A stretch of DNA of 64,000 nt from Pseudanabaena sp. PCC 6802 (GCF_000332175.1 NZ_KB235914.1:193966-257965), one strand, 5' to 3'. Numbered from the stretch's first letter, positions 26,543-35,824 are shown. The notes: generated from the sequence alone by a model not told the origin. Translations and numbers: made by a program.

Positions 26543-29146
26543 TTAGATACCTGATAGGGCAAGCGTTCCCTGCGTGGGAAAGAGGTCGGCAAAGAATGTA
26601 GAAACGATCGCATTGGATTCTACCTGGAGATAATCGATTACTGGGATGGGACTATCATCGTGACGGCTGAGTACGCCGAAGCCCGTGCGCTCGCGTCTGA
26701 ACCTCAGTACGAGCGGATCGTTAGGTAGTAGCGGTTTGCGCAGCCACTCATCTAAGCTTTTAGAGCGATCCATGCGTTCGGTCATGGCACTGATAATTTG
26801 CAAATCCTCTTTACCTGGCAGCCTGCGGTTTGCCATTGCCCATGCTTGTTTCAGCAAATCCGATCGGCGATCGCTTTTGAACCAGGCGGCGATCGCCATT
26901 GCCCCTGGTGTGCTCGGTCGATCGATTGCGGTCTGAATATTTGCCTGTTTGGATTCCAGCGCATCTGCCAGGATTTGCGCCGTAGGATTGCCTGCCTTTC
27001 GCATGCGCTCTAGTGCCCCCGGTCTGCCCAGCCACCAGTCTATTACCGCACGAGTATGTTGTAGTTGAGCAAACAGATCGCTGTTCTGAGGTGTAGTTTT
27101 GAGCAATCGATCGTAAAGAGTATCTAGTTTTTGCACGGATTGGGAAGCAATGCTGCGCTCCCTCAGAGCGGTTAAAGCTGATGGTAAGTTGTTAAATATT
27201 TTCACGGTTTCCTTTAAAATGCTGCTCTGGGAATTAGCCAGGTTCCAAATCGGACTGGTAATAAATATGGGGTCGTTGAGCCATTCCCGCGCGATCGCGT
27301 CGGTACCAGTATCCTTACCCTGCCTCAACAGGCTTAACCCCAAACCATAAAAGAGTCCTCGCTTCGCAGGTACGAGTTCTAGAGCGCTCCGAAAGAATTT
27401 CTCTGCCTCCTTGGGACTGTCATTACTTAAACTGAGCCATGCGGCGCTGTTATAGCCAAATTCTTGATAGGGATTGACTTTAATTCCCTTTTGCAGCCAT
27501 TCTAAACCTTCGCGCTTTAGTTGGTTTCTGAATTCGAGATCGGGATATACCCCTGAGAGATTGCCCAGATTCCATCCCAGTTGATAGGGATAGTAAGGCT
27601 CCCAACTAGCAAGTTCGTGGGCGCGTTGCAGATTTTGCTTAAATTTCTGCAAATCCTCTTTAGATCTGTCTAGATCGCCGTTTCTGGCATCAAATTCAAT
27701 GTCGCCTAAGAAATTAAAACCGACGCTCGCAAAATGCCACGCTGCATCCACCGGGACGATCCAAACGATCGCAGCCATAAAGAGTACTGTCATCGTCCCA
27801 GCTAGCCACCGTCTTGGTTGTGGATAGTCACCTAGAATGACGCGCTCTTTGCGATCGCCGTGAATTTGACCGATGTAAGCAAAACTAGCAGTGAAAATTA
27901 CTAAGCTGCCACTAATCGCAAATACATCGAGTTGATAGTCGGTAATGGCCTGGACGGCATAGGCCAACAGCCCGCCAAACAGGGCATAGGTAATTATCTG
28001 CTGCTGTCGATCGCTCCTCCAGGTGGAAGAGAAATGCAATCGCACAAATAATCCCAGGATGGCAAAGATAGCGATCGCGGCGGCCAACGCGCCCAAGCTA
28101 CCCAATTCCGCCCAAATTTGCACGGGCGTGCTGTGCAATTGGAACATCATCTCTGCCTCACGACCTGCCCAGTCAGGACGATAGCGCTGATAAAACAAAG
28201 CAGCAGAGCCAGGGCCAGCCCCAAACGCTATGTTATCTAAACCAATTTGCCTGCCGGTATAAGCGGCAATTATGCGATAGAGAAGTTCGTTGCTACCCCG
28301 CCCTGACAGTAGAGCGCTAACCAGAGATTGCAGGCGATTGTTAAAGGCAATTAGTATGACTGTAACGGCGATCGCACCCATACCCCCCAATAAAACCTGA
28401 AGACGTGCTTTGCTGCGCAGCAACAACACCAAAATGCCAAATACCAATAAGACGGAAATGCCTAAGAAGCCTCCCCGCGAACTGGTTGTATAAAGAGCGA
28501 TACATCCCAAGCCTACTCCAACACCCCAGATTGTCCGTCGGCGGGGCTGCGCGATCGCCAGCCCAATTAATAGTGGAATTGCCAGCATGAGAAAGCCCGC
28601 AACATAGTTTTGATGGCCTATTGGTGCCCAGTTGCGCGATTCAATATCCGAAAAATCAAAGTTGAGATTGATGCCGAGCGAACGCAATTGGCTTAGTTGG
28701 GATAGGTTGGGAGCTAAAGTATTGACGATCCATAGGACTAAGCTTTCGACAATAAAAACTAAACTCAGACCGCCTTGAAATGAAAGCAGCCAGTTCAAAC
28801 TACCTGTTTGGTGTAAATAATTATGCGTGGCATAGATGGCGGCAATTAAGGCAAAGCCAATGCAACTGTTCCATGTGGCCTGGGCGGGAAACTGAGCAAA
28901 AATCGCGGACAAACAGAGGGCGATAAATAGCAGAGAGATCGCCCAATCTAGCTTATTTCCCAATAACCAAAAGGGCGGTTGTCTGCGCCACAAGCGCAAT
29001 AGAGCCACCAGTGCCAAACAAAATAGTCCTGTCTGCCAAATCAGTACCCACGGCCAAACAATCGCCTGCGTGCTACTAGCAGGGAGCAATACAAAGATCG
29101 CATAGATCAGTACGCCCAGACCCCCTAATAATCTGCCAGATCCCAT
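26543..29146 (-). CDS. O-antigen ligase family protein with C-terminal TPR region
   Basis: An 867-residue protein. The first 460 residues contain about eleven to twelve transmembrane segments with the Wzy/WaaL polymerase-ligase core (SRNWAPIGHQNYVAGFLMLA, YTTSSRGGFLGISVLLVFG, DNIAFGAGPGSAALFYQRY). The C-terminal 400 residues are hydrophilic and contain tetratricopeptide-like helices (WEPYYPYQLGWNLGNLSG, AAWLSLSNDSPKEAEKFFRS, LFYGLGLSLLRQGKD). Such fusions are common in cyanobacteria and are thought to ligate or polymerise surface polysaccharides, or to be linked to the IctB-like group. The substrate is unknown. The gene stands alone. Confidence 0.85.
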   Translation of the reverse strand: MGSGRLLGGLGVLIYAIFVLLPASSTQAIVWPWVLIWQTGLFCLALVALLRLWRRQPPFWLLGNKLDWAISLLFIALCLSAIFAQFPAQATWNSCIGFALIAAIYATHNYLHQTGSLNWLLSFQGGLSLVFIVESLVLWIVNTLAPNLSQLSQLRSLGINLNFDFSDIESRNWAPIGHQNYVAGFLMLAIPLLIGLAIAQPRRRTIWGVGVGLGCIALYTTSSRGGFLGISVLLVFGILVLLLRSKARLQVLLGGMGAIAVTVILIAFNNRLQSLVSALLSGRGSNELLYRIIAAYTGRQIGLDNIAFGAGPGSAALFYQRYRPDWAGREAEMMFQLHSTPVQIWAELGSLGALAAAIAIFAILGLFVRLHFSSTWRSDRQQQIITYALFGGLLAYAVQAITDYQLDVFAISGSLVIFTASFAYIGQIHGDRKERVILGDYPQPRRWLAGTMTVLFMAAIVWIVPVDAAWHFASVGFNFLGDIEFDARNGDLDRSKEDLQKFKQNLQRAHELASWEPYYPYQLGWNLGNLSGVYPDLEFRNQLKREGLEWLQKGIKVNPYQEFGYNSAAWLSLSNDSPKEAEKFFRSALELVPAKRGLFYGLGLSLLRQGKDTGTDAIAREWLNDPIFITSPIWNLANSQSSILKETVKIFNNLPSALTALRERSIASQSVQKLDTLYDRLLKTTPQNSDLFAQLQHTRAVIDWWLGRPGALERMRKAGNPTAQILADALESKQANIQTAIDRPSTPGAMAIAAWFKSDRRSDLLKQAWAMANRRLPGKEDLQIISAMTERMDRSKSLDEWLRKPLLPNDPLVLRFRRERTGFGVLSRHDDSPIPVIDYLQVESNAIVSTFFADLFPTQGTLALSGI

Positions 29147-29203
29147 ATAATTCGCCTATGATATCGTCACTCAATATACGCGATCGCGTGACAAATAGCG
29201 TCA

Positions 29204-29872
29204 TTAATAATTCACTTTAAGCCAACTCTGGACTTCCTGGCGGAATTCCTTTCTTGCCTCGCTCATCAGTATTTCATTACCGCGATCGAGCACTCGCGAA
29301 ATCCCTTCTAAAACTGGTAGGTTTGGGAAGATGAGGCTGTGCAAAGACTCGACATAACGATCTTCTACCAATATGAAAATTGCTAATTTACCGTCCCGAT
29401 ATCGCCAAATTTCTGGAACTCCCAGTGCCTCATAAGCACTTATTTGGGTCGGAGAGGTTAGATCGACTTCGATCGCCAAATCTGGTGGTGGATCGACTGT
29501 CAGATCTAACCGTTTTTTGCCAATCATGGCCTCACTGTTTTGAATATAAAAGCAATCGTCAGGCTCAATACCTGCTTTCATGCTTTGCTTTTTGAAGGTG
29601 GAAGAACCCAATGACTCCCAGGGCAAATCCAGTTCTTCCAGCAGCACTACCAACAAGTGGCTAATCAGTGCTTTAACGCGTTCGTGTTCTGGTAATGGCA
29701 TCCGGATCTCTAAATCTCCATCAAAGTAGGCAATGCGGGTAGCCCTTTTTTCCCCCAATTCGAGTAGAACTTGCTCGAATTCCTGCCAATCAAGATCGTG
29801 CAGGTAGATCCTCTGCCCAGGCACAATTTCTATACGGTTTAGGGATATTGACGCAATCATCTCTTTGAGCAA
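29204..29872 (-). CDS. Uma2 family endonuclease-like protein (DUF820)
   Basis: A 222-residue protein of the Uma2 family, which is greatly expanded in cyanobacteria and has a PD-(D/E)xK nuclease fold. Conserved features seen are YFDGDLEIRMPLPEHERVK, GIEPDDCFYI, the PPPDLAIEVDLTS core with E-x-D, and ALGVPEIWRYRDGKLAIFIL. Its biological role is unproven and may involve mobile DNA. It is not in an operon with either neighbour. A second, diverged Uma2 gene lies at 37980-38561. Confidence 0.88.
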   Translation of the reverse strand: MLKEMIASISLNRIEIVPGQRIYLHDLDWQEFEQVLLELGEKRATRIAYFDGDLEIRMPLPEHERVKALISHLLVVLLEELDLPWESLGSSTFKKQSMKAGIEPDDCFYIQNSEAMIGKKRLDLTVDPPPDLAIEVDLTSPTQISAYEALGVPEIWRYRDGKLAIFILVEDRYVESLHSLIFPNLPVLEGISRVLDRGNEILMSEARKEFRQEVQSWLKVNY

Positions 29873-29885
29873 ACTTTAAAAAGAT

Positions 29886-29950
29886 TATAGCGGAATGGCA
29901 CTGAAATATAGCCACACCCCCCTGTCCTAACAGATCTGTCTATGCCTATA
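29886..29950. repeat. Shortened TATAGC-ended repeat
   Basis: A 65-base remnant just upstream of the Uma2 start. It begins TATAGCGGAATGGCACTGAA and ends ACAGATCTGTCTATGCCTATA, with the same CACCCCCCTGTCCTAACAGA core as 18459-18557. Its left end is of the TATAGCGG kind, so it may be a chimera or a truncated copy. Confidence 0.65.
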
Positions 29951-29969
29951 AATGAAATCTCAATTATAT

Positions 29970-30977
29970 CTACTCTTTACGTTTGAAGCGGTCGATCTCA
30001 GATTGCAATTCCTCAATTTGTCGGCGTAGGGCTTCTGCTTCGTCGCTTTGAGATTTAGCCTTTGTCTCGGGCGATTCTGGTTCTACGTTAATCGCGCCCT
30101 CGCTATCCGATCGCTTGTAGTTACCCAAACGAATTTGACGATATTCTTCAGAACCGGCCCAGTCGCGGATGTAGTGCAGGCGATCGACGGGGAAGGGATG
30201 GCTGAGCATGGAATTGGGATTGCCCGTGCCGTTATACAGCAGGAATTTGTAGATTTGGTTCAAGTTATCTTTATCGAGTTCTTGATAGGCTTCGGACTGG
30301 CGGCTAAACTCGGACATGCTAATTTCGTGGGCATAGGCTTTACTGCCGCCTGAAACTTGCATCATCGTATGCTGCACGATATCGAGATCGTCGGTAACCA
30401 GAAGTGCGGCTCGATCTGACGACAGCTCGGCTTTGCGCCGCCACTCAAAGAATGCATAAATCAGGCCGCTGCTGACCAGTCCGCCCAAACCGAATGTCAC
30501 TTCGCTGAGCGCAGATACAACGCTCATCGCCCACATTGCCATCTGAATCAAAATCGTGTGGCCGCATTTGATGTGACCCAACTCATGGGCGATTACCGCC
30601 CGAATTTCTGCTTCGTCGAGCAGATCCAGGACACCTGAATTAATCACGATGTAGGGACGATCTTGGCCGAGGGCATAGCTGTTGACGTAGGGATTTTGCG
30701 ATACGAACAAAGTTGGTTCGGGGTGAACGTCCAGGTCTCGCACGCTTTCGCGAAACAGGCGATAAATGGTGGCATACTGGCGCGGCCCCACCTGAATGCT
30801 ATTACCCATGTGGTAAATCATCTGGGGACGTTCGTAGAGGAACTCTACAAATTTGCTGGCGAGGAGATCGAAGCCCGGAACGCTGCGTAATGCTTGTTCT
30901 GCCTGGCGATCGAGGGGATGACGAAATGCTTCGCTAGATATTCCAGTGTATGTGGGCATGTTAACGCAATTCTCCAA
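29970..30977 (-). CDS. M48 family zinc metalloprotease
   Basis: A 335-residue protein with the M48 (HtpX-like) core: PYIVINSGVLDLLDEAEIRA, active-site VIAHELGHIKCGH, and the downstream ligand region EWRRKAELSSDRAALL. A hydrophobic stretch around MWAMSVVSALSEVTFGLGG suggests membrane association. The ending is charged, with a coiled coil. An ATG at 30959 (MPTYTGISSEAF) is an alternative and perhaps better start. M48 proteases act in membrane protein quality control. It is divergent from the following repeat element and forms no operon. Confidence 0.88.
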   Translation of the reverse strand: MENCVNMPTYTGISSEAFRHPLDRQAEQALRSVPGFDLLASKFVEFLYERPQMIYHMGNSIQVGPRQYATIYRLFRESVRDLDVHPEPTLFVSQNPYVNSYALGQDRPYIVINSGVLDLLDEAEIRAVIAHELGHIKCGHTILIQMAMWAMSVVSALSEVTFGLGGLVSSGLIYAFFEWRRKAELSSDRAALLVTDDLDIVQHTMMQVSGGSKAYAHEISMSEFSRQSEAYQELDKDNLNQIYKFLLYNGTGNPNSMLSHPFPVDRLHYIRDWAGSEEYRQIRLGNYKRSDSEGAINVEPESPETKAKSQSDEAEALRRQIEELQSEIDRFKRKE

Positions 30978-31079
30978 AAGCTCTAAAATTTTGCGATCTT
31001 TTCGATCGCTATGTTAACCAAAAAAATTACTAGAGGGCAGACCTTTCTCCTTTTCTCCTTCCTCGAGCAATCGCGACGC

Positions 31080-31236
31080 TATAGCGGTTTTCAATTGAGA
31101 ACAGGTTTTATTGACGGGGTCAAGGGGTTCCACATGGCAGTGGCTCTAGCGGGGAACCCCCAAGACCGCCCTGCCTCCCCTTCTTGGGGGCGTTGCCCCC
31201 AAACACCCTTCTCGTTTTCATCTGAAAAACGCTATA
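31080..31236. repeat. TATAGCGG-ended MITE-like element, long form
   Basis: A 157-base copy almost identical to the one at 12872-13028: TATAGCGGTTTTCAATTGAG at the left, GGGGTTCCACATGGCAGTGG and GGGGGCGTTGCCCCC inside, and TGAAAAACGCTATA at the right. The high identity over 18 kb suggests recent mobility. Confidence 0.88.
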
Positions 31237-31330
31237 TATTACTAAACAACGATACTCCTAATATCTTAATTAGAGATGCTGTGGTGGATTTGGAGCATCG
31301 CTCGGAGTGTTTTTTTGGTACGTCAACAAA

Positions 31331-32032
31331 TCAGCGGCGGACGGTCTCAGCCGATTGATTGAATAACATATTACGCGATCGCTCGATATCGAGTGTCTGG
31401 CTTTTGAATGCTTCTGCCTTCTCATAGGCGCGAATCGTAGAGGGACGAGCTTGAATTGATTCAAACCAACGCTTTAGATTTGGGAAATCCGCGAGGTTTT
31501 GCCCCTGGCGTTCGTGCGGCACAATCCAGGGATAGGAGGCGATATCAGCGATGGAGTAACTATCGCCTGCGATGAATTCGCGATCGCCGAGTCGTCGATT
31601 TAGAACAGCATATAAACGGCTTGTTTCTTTCACGTAGCGATCGATGGCATAGGGGATTTTCTCCGGCGCGTACTGGCTGAAGTGATGATTTTGTCCTGCC
31701 ATCGGCCCAAGGCCGCCCATCTGCCAAAATAGCCATTGCAGTACCTCAACGCGATCGCGCAAGTTTGCAGGAATTAGCTTCCCAGTTTTTTCTGCCAGGT
31801 ACAGAAGAATTGCCCCAGACTCGAACACGGAAACCGCCTCGCCACCGTCAATTGGTTCGCGATCGATAATGGCAGGGATGCGATTGTTGGGAGCGATCTT
31901 GAGAAAATCAGGCTTGAACTGGTCGCCTGCTCCAATATTAATAGGAAAGATCGTGTAGGGTAATTCTGCTTCCTCCAGGAACATCGTAATTTTATGACCG
32001 TTGGGAGTTGTCCAATAGTAAAGTTCGATCAT
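31331..32032 (-). CDS. Glutathione S-transferase, YfcG/Ure2-like
   Basis: A 233-residue cytosolic protein. The N-terminal thioredoxin-fold half has TTPNGHKITMFLEEAELPYT and IAPNNRIPAIID, typical of the Nu-class/YfcG group with a Thr-Pro-Asn active-site turn and a conserved cis-Pro. The C-terminal helical half ends around DYSIADIASYPWIV (GDSYSIADIA), the N-capping motif. These enzymes handle glutathione-dependent disulfide or peroxide chemistry. It sits downstream of the old-yellow-enzyme gene on the same strand with a 177-base gap holding a tandem duplication, so it may belong to the same stress response as that gene and trx. Confidence 0.88.
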   Translation of the reverse strand: MIELYYWTTPNGHKITMFLEEAELPYTIFPINIGAGDQFKPDFLKIAPNNRIPAIIDREPIDGGEAVSVFESGAILLYLAEKTGKLIPANLRDRVEVLQWLFWQMGGLGPMAGQNHHFSQYAPEKIPYAIDRYVKETSRLYAVLNRRLGDREFIAGDSYSIADIASYPWIVPHERQGQNLADFPNLKRWFESIQARPSTIRAYEKAEAFKSQTLDIERSRNMLFNQSAETVRR

Positions 32033-32085
32033 GTTTTATCTTCTCCATTTGTAGAGTTTTTTAGGACTGCGACAATATCTGTAGG

Positions 32086-32213
32086 GGTAGCGCCCCCGTG
32101 TCTACATCGCTGCATCTGGGCAGCCACAAGTGGATTTGATTTTCCCAAAGGTAGCGCCCCCATGCCTGCATCGCTGCATCCGGGCAGCTACGAGCAAATT
32201 GGATTGTCCCTAC
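32086..32213. repeat. Two tandem 64-base units
   Basis: GGTAGCGCCCCCGTGTCTAC at 32086 recurs as GGTAGCGCCCCCATGCCTGC at 32150. The second half of each unit also aligns (TGGATTTGATTTTCCC against TTGGATTGTCCC). The unit length is 64 bases and identity is about 80 percent by eye. It lies between the OYE stop and the GST start. Confidence 0.75.
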
Positions 32214-33304
32214 GATAATTGCGATAGCGCCGGATAGTCCGTATATCCTGCTTCACCGCCACCATAAAATGTTGCCTCATCTGGCAAATTCAGAGGTGCG
32301 CCCAGACGAAATCTCTCCGGCAAATCCGGGTTAGCAATGTAAGCTTTCCCAAACGCCACCAGATCGGCATCTCCATTCGCGATCGCTGCATTGCCGCTTG
32401 CCAAGGTATACCCACCATTAACCATGAGGGTACCTTTGTAAAGCGGTCGGAAGTATTTAGTGGGAATTGGCGTACCTCCGTGCCTGACATCAGCTTCATC
32501 CGCTTCTATAAGATGCAGGTAGGCTAGGTTAAAGCGATTCAGCGCTTCCACTAGATAACTAAATGTATCCTTGGGATTAGAATCGCTCATACTATTAAAA
32601 GTACTGCTGGGCGAGAGGCGCATACCAACGCGATCGCTTCCCCACACATCAACTAAGGCTTCCGTCACCTCTAAATGCAGGCGAGCGCGATTTTCAATAG
32701 AGCCACCGTATTTATCCGCGCGCTTGTTCGTGCCATCTCTGAGAAACTGATCTAACAGATAGCCACTCGCACCATGAATCTCTACACCATCAAACCCCAC
32801 TTCCAAAGCATTCTTTGCTCCCTGCCGGAATTGGTTGACAATCCCAGAAATTTCCTCAGTTTCCAAAGCGCGAGGGACGATAAATGGCTTCATCCCTTCA
32901 TAGGTAACTGCTTCACCTTGGGCGGCGATCTCGCTGGGAGCAACGGGTAATGCTCCATCCGGCTGCAGGGATGGATGCGAAATACGCCCCACATGCCCTA
33001 GTTGTAGGAAAATTCTGCCACCACGGGCGTGTACGGCATCGGTAACTAGCCGCCACCCTTCGATCTGTGCCTGGGAGTGAATCCCAGGCGTACCAGCATA
33101 GCCCATCCCTTGCGGCGAGACCTGCGTCGCCTCCGTAATAATCAGCCCAGCCGACGATCGCTGCTCGTAATAGGTTGCATTCATGACCGTGGGTACGTTA
33201 CCCGCGCTAGCTCTCATACGAGTGAGAGGTGCCATTACGATGCGGTTAGGTAGATTGTAGGTGCCAATCTGAATCGGTGAGAAAAGATCTAATTTTTTAC
33301 TCAT
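32210..33304 (-). CDS. Old-yellow-enzyme family alkene reductase
   Basis: A 364-residue FMN-dependent TIM-barrel enzyme that reduces activated C=C bonds of electrophiles with NAD(P)H. It shows NRIVMAPLTRMRAS, YYEQRSSAGLIITEATQVSP, IFLQLGHVGRISHP, and the catalytic HGASGYLLDQFLRDGTNKR with KYGGSIENRARL, and it ends with the ALVAFGKAYIANPDLPERF-like region. Length and motifs are normal for the NemA/OYE class. It lies 33 bases after trxA on the same strand and thus probably shares the operator-controlled promoter in front of that gene. Confidence 0.94.
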   Translation of the reverse strand: MSKKLDLFSPIQIGTYNLPNRIVMAPLTRMRASAGNVPTVMNATYYEQRSSAGLIITEATQVSPQGMGYAGTPGIHSQAQIEGWRLVTDAVHARGGRIFLQLGHVGRISHPSLQPDGALPVAPSEIAAQGEAVTYEGMKPFIVPRALETEEISGIVNQFRQGAKNALEVGFDGVEIHGASGYLLDQFLRDGTNKRADKYGGSIENRARLHLEVTEALVDVWGSDRVGMRLSPSSTFNSMSDSNPKDTFSYLVEALNRFNLAYLHLIEADEADVRHGGTPIPTKYFRPLYKGTLMVNGGYTLASGNAAIANGDADLVAFGKAYIANPDLPERFRLGAPLNLPDEATFYGGGEAGYTDYPALSQLS

Positions 33305-33337
33305 GACTTTAGCAGTGATTTTGAGAGGAGATCTAAA

Positions 33338-33661
33338 CTAAATATGTTTTTCCAGCACCATAGTGAGGGTTGCTTTAGGCACCGCACCGACGACCATATC
33401 AACCTTTTGTCCTTCCTTGAAAATCATGAGAGTAGGAATGCTGCGGATGCCATATTCAAGAGCAACATGAGGGTTCTCGTCCGTGTCGAGCTTGACCACC
33501 TTTACTTTCCCGTCATATTGCTCTGCTACTTCTTCCACGGTTGGTAAAACTAACCGACAAGGCCCGCACCAGGGTGCCCAAAAGTCCACTAAAACCGGCA
33601 GATCGCTGTGCAATACTTCTTGCTGAAATGTAGAATCCGTAATCTGGGTAACAACCGACAT
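33338..33661 (-). CDS. trxA: Thioredoxin
   Basis: A 107-residue classical thioredoxin: active site WCGPC with Cys32 and Cys35 ([18 protein letters not shown]), a cis-Pro in SIPTLMIF, and C-terminal VGAVPKATL. It reduces protein disulfides using thioredoxin reductase. The ribosome binding site AGGAGG precedes the ATG by eight bases. It is the first gene of a minus-strand group with the alkene reductase and is divergent from the ArsR regulator, so regulation by that factor is likely. Confidence 0.95.
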   Translation of the reverse strand: MSVVTQITDSTFQQEVLHSDLPVLVDFWAPWCGPCRLVLPTVEEVAEQYDGKVKVVKLDTDENPHVALEYGIRSIPTLMIFKEGQKVDMVVGAVPKATLTMVLEKHI

Positions 33662-33680
33662 GTCTAACCTCCTGGTTGGT

Positions 33681-33717
33681 TAGTTTAATTGTTCGACATT
33701 CTCGAATAATTAAACTA
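33681..33717. promoter_or_regulatory. 37-base palindromic operator overlapping the divergent promoters
   Basis: The 16-base arm TAGTTTAATTGTTCGA (33681-33696) and the arm TCGAATAATTAAACTA (33702-33717) are inverted repeats with one mismatch around the spacer CATTC. A TATAAT hexamer at 33716-33721, with TTCGAC at 33692-33697 and an 18-base spacing, forms a likely promoter for the ArsR gene inside it. Bound repressor would block both this promoter and the trx side. ArsR dimers bind such A/T-rich palindromes. Confidence 0.82.
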
Positions 33718-33746
33718 TAATGCAAGATATGAGATAATGCAAGGCC

Positions 33747-34106
33747 ATGAGGCTTCTATATCATCCCGATCGCAAAGATATTTCCTTAGCAGGGGTTCTC
33801 TATGCTTTAGGCGATCCCGTGCGTCTGGAAATTGTAAAGCGCCTGTCAACAAGTGGCGAGCTGCCATGCTGCGCGCTAGATTGCGCGATCGCCGATAACA
33901 CTAGCATCAGTCCCAAACCGATCGCCAAATCTACGATGTCGCATCATTTTAAGATTTTGCGCGAATCTGGCGTGGTGTATTCGCGCAAGGAAGGCACGCA
34001 ACTAATTAATTCTCTGCGCCGCAGCGATCTTGATGCACTTTTCCCTGGGTTGCTTAATGCTGTATTGCAATCTGCCTGTGAAGATCCAGTTTGTATGCAA
34101 ACATAA
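33747..34106 (+). CDS. ArsR-family transcriptional regulator with redox-type cysteines
   Basis: A 119-residue winged-helix protein. LGDPVRLEIVKRLSTSG and KSTMSHHFKILRESGVVYSR form the ArsR helix-turn-helix, and GTQLINSLRR is the wing. Cysteines sit at C41, C42 and C46 (ELPCCALDC) and C111 and C116 (ACEDPVC), positions suited to thiol-based sensing rather than the classical metal CxC box. The start codon is 30 bases from the palindrome. I infer autoregulation together with control of the trx-OYE group. Close relatives sense quinones or other electrophiles, but the inducer is not shown here. Confidence 0.9.
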   Translation: MRLLYHPDRKDISLAGVLYALGDPVRLEIVKRLSTSGELPCCALDCAIADNTSISPKPIAKSTMSHHFKILRESGVVYSRKEGTQLINSLRRSDLDALFPGLLNAVLQSACEDPVCMQT

Positions 34107-34159
34107 ATACCATAACCCGTACAGATTGTAGATATCTACTCTTCTATTGCAAATTAAAA

Positions 34160-34711
34160 ATGGCTTTAGATTTCTCAAAAGGATGCGTTAATTTCCGAGA
34201 TATAGGAGAATGTGTTAACATAATATCCTCTCGATCTCTACTACCCATAGGTAAGCTGTTTCGTGGTGGCAAGCTCGATTTTATTACTTCAGCAGCACAG
34301 ATATACAATCCGAGCACAATTATTAACCTGCGAAAGAGTAAGGATATTCAAACATTTGGGGCATATGTTTTTGATTTCCCGATCTCAAATAACTATGAGA
34401 AATATGAAACTAGCAATCGCCAAGTGCGGATATGGCTAAATAAAGTAATCAAGGTCTTTGAGGATGAATATTTAGCATATCCAGTGTTGATACATTGTAC
34501 ATCTGGCAAAGATCGGACAGGAGTTGTAGTTGCTACCCTATTGAAGATATTAGAGATTCCAGATGAAGTAATTGTTGATGAGTATTTGTTAAGTGAAGGA
34601 GAGGTCAGATTTGAATGGATCGAGCAAGCGATCGCAGGTATCGGCAATCCAGAGTGCTATTTCAATCGATTAAACGTAGAGAAGGTAAGGAGAAATATCT
34701 CTAATCTATGA
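34160..34711 (+). CDS. Tyrosine/dual-specificity phosphatase family protein
   Basis: A 183-residue protein from the ATG at 34160; the frame is open from 34091 but that would overlap the ArsR stop. The active-site loop is VLIHCTSGKDRTGVVVATLL, where the C-x5-R of HCTSGKDRT is the cysteine-dependent phosphatase signature with KDRT, as in the Y_phosphatase3 group (bacterial PTP/lipid phosphatases). The N-terminal NFRDIGE motif is also typical. The substrate is unknown. It follows the ArsR gene on the same strand, yet AT-rich sequence between them suggests its own promoter. Confidence 0.85.
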   Translation: MALDFSKGCVNFRDIGECVNIISSRSLLPIGKLFRGGKLDFITSAAQIYNPSTIINLRKSKDIQTFGAYVFDFPISNNYEKYETSNRQVRIWLNKVIKVFEDEYLAYPVLIHCTSGKDRTGVVVATLLKILEIPDEVIVDEYLLSEGEVRFEWIEQAIAGIGNPECYFNRLNVEKVRRNISNL

Positions 34712-34725
34712 CTGATATTGAATTT

Positions 34726-34792
34726 ATATCAAATCCCGATCTGTTACCCCCTGTTCTCACAGTCTGCGCAGGCAGACTTTGCTCGTGTAGCC
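34726..34792. repeat. Repeat related in reverse to 37434-37500
   Basis: Begins ATATCAAATCCCGATCTGTT and ends GCAGACTTTGCTCGTGTAGCC. The reverse complement of 37434-37500 follows the same path with few differences, including the palindromic AGTCTGCGCAGGCAGACT. It is an inverted repeat pair 2.7 kb apart. Confidence 0.78.
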
Positions 34793-34852
34793 CCGACTTC
34801 TAGTCGCCAGGCAATACAGGGATAATTCGTACAGATTTAGTATTACTCCCAG

Positions 34853-35824
34853 TTAAATCTCTGTAGTTCCACTACGAGTTTCTTCCAATGGAACAACATC
34901 ATGGAAGTAGTTATAGTCAACATAGCGATGACTGTCATCAGATGTGTGAGTAATTACATCCACAAAGCGGTGGCTCCATAGGATATCGCTAGCGTGATAC
35001 ATGTGGCGGGCATGCACGGTTTGGGCAACTGTTTCATCCAGACCGCTTAAGGAAACCACTAACATAGCTGCTGTTTGCTTTAGAGACTCAGCCGTCATGC
35101 CATACAGAGGACTGTGGCGATCGATTGGGTGCATTGCTTGCCAAGTTAAGGCAAAGCTAGGAGTCTGGTGTCGCAATAGCTTGAGATCGTGGATGCGACG
35201 AATATAATGCCCTTCCGCTGTCATTTCATCGCGCAATAAGTACACCCGCAACTGGGCTTCCAGGATTTGATTGCGACGTTGATTCGCAGCTCGAAAAGTC
35301 AAAGTAGGACTGCCTTCGTGCGGTGCTACTACTGCCACTCGACTAAACAGTACCCGCGCCGTAGGACGCGAAAATCGCGCAAATGCCAGACCCGTCGTTA
35401 CCGCAATTCCGATCAGACCGACGATCGCTTCGATCGCGACGATGATATTGGCATAGACGGTTTTAGGATACATAAATCCATAACCGATGGAAGCAAATGT
35501 CTGGACGCTAAAAAAGAAAGCATCTGGGAAAGAGCCAGGTTGAGCGTTGGCAATATTATCTCCTCCGACCAAATAAGCCAGGGCGAATAGAGCATTAACT
35601 AGCAAGTATTCCAGCACGACGATCGCTAGAAAACCCAACCAGGGAACCGTCAGCATTAAGTGATAGGGTTCCCGCCAATAGTAATACCAGACATTCATGC
35701 CAACAATTTCAAATTTACCGTCGCGGAGCATAATGCGAATGCGCGGTAACCGTCGTTGGCGTTGGTTTCTAGATTGATTTTGGGGTCGGAATTGCATGTG
35801 GGCTTTGCAAAGTTCGGTTTGCAC
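34853..35824 (-). CDS. Inward-rectifier (Kir/KirBac-type) potassium channel
   Basis: A 323-residue protein. Transmembrane helix 1 ([20 protein letters not shown]) is followed by the pore region with filter [11 protein letters not shown], then helix 2 ([20 protein letters not shown]), and a cytoplasmic immunoglobulin-like C-terminal domain ([55 protein letters not shown]). This is the KirBac layout. The filter reads SIGYG where TIGYG is usual. The amphipathic slide helix ([16 protein letters not shown]) precedes helix 1. The gene is divergent from msrA with 84 bases between starts. Confidence 0.93.
   Translation of the reverse strand: MQTELCKAHMQFRPQNQSRNQRQRRLPRIRIMLRDGKFEIVGMNVWYYYWREPYHLMLTVPWLGFLAIVVLEYLLVNALFALAYLVGGDNIANAQPGSFPDAFFFSVQTFASIGYGFMYPKTVYANIIVAIEAIVGLIGIAVTTGLAFARFSRPTARVLFSRVAVVAPHEGSPTLTFRAANQRRNQILEAQLRVYLLRDEMTAEGHYIRRIHDLKLLRHQTPSFALTWQAMHPIDRHSPLYGMTAESLKQTAAMLVVSLSGLDETVAQTVHARHMYHASDILWSHRFVDVITHTSDDSHRYVDYNYFHDVVPLEETRSGTTEI

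Noticed and set aside
31011..31358. A 115-codon plus-strand frame
   Set aside because: Most of it is the 157-base repeat at 31080-31236, and similar frames arise in other copies.
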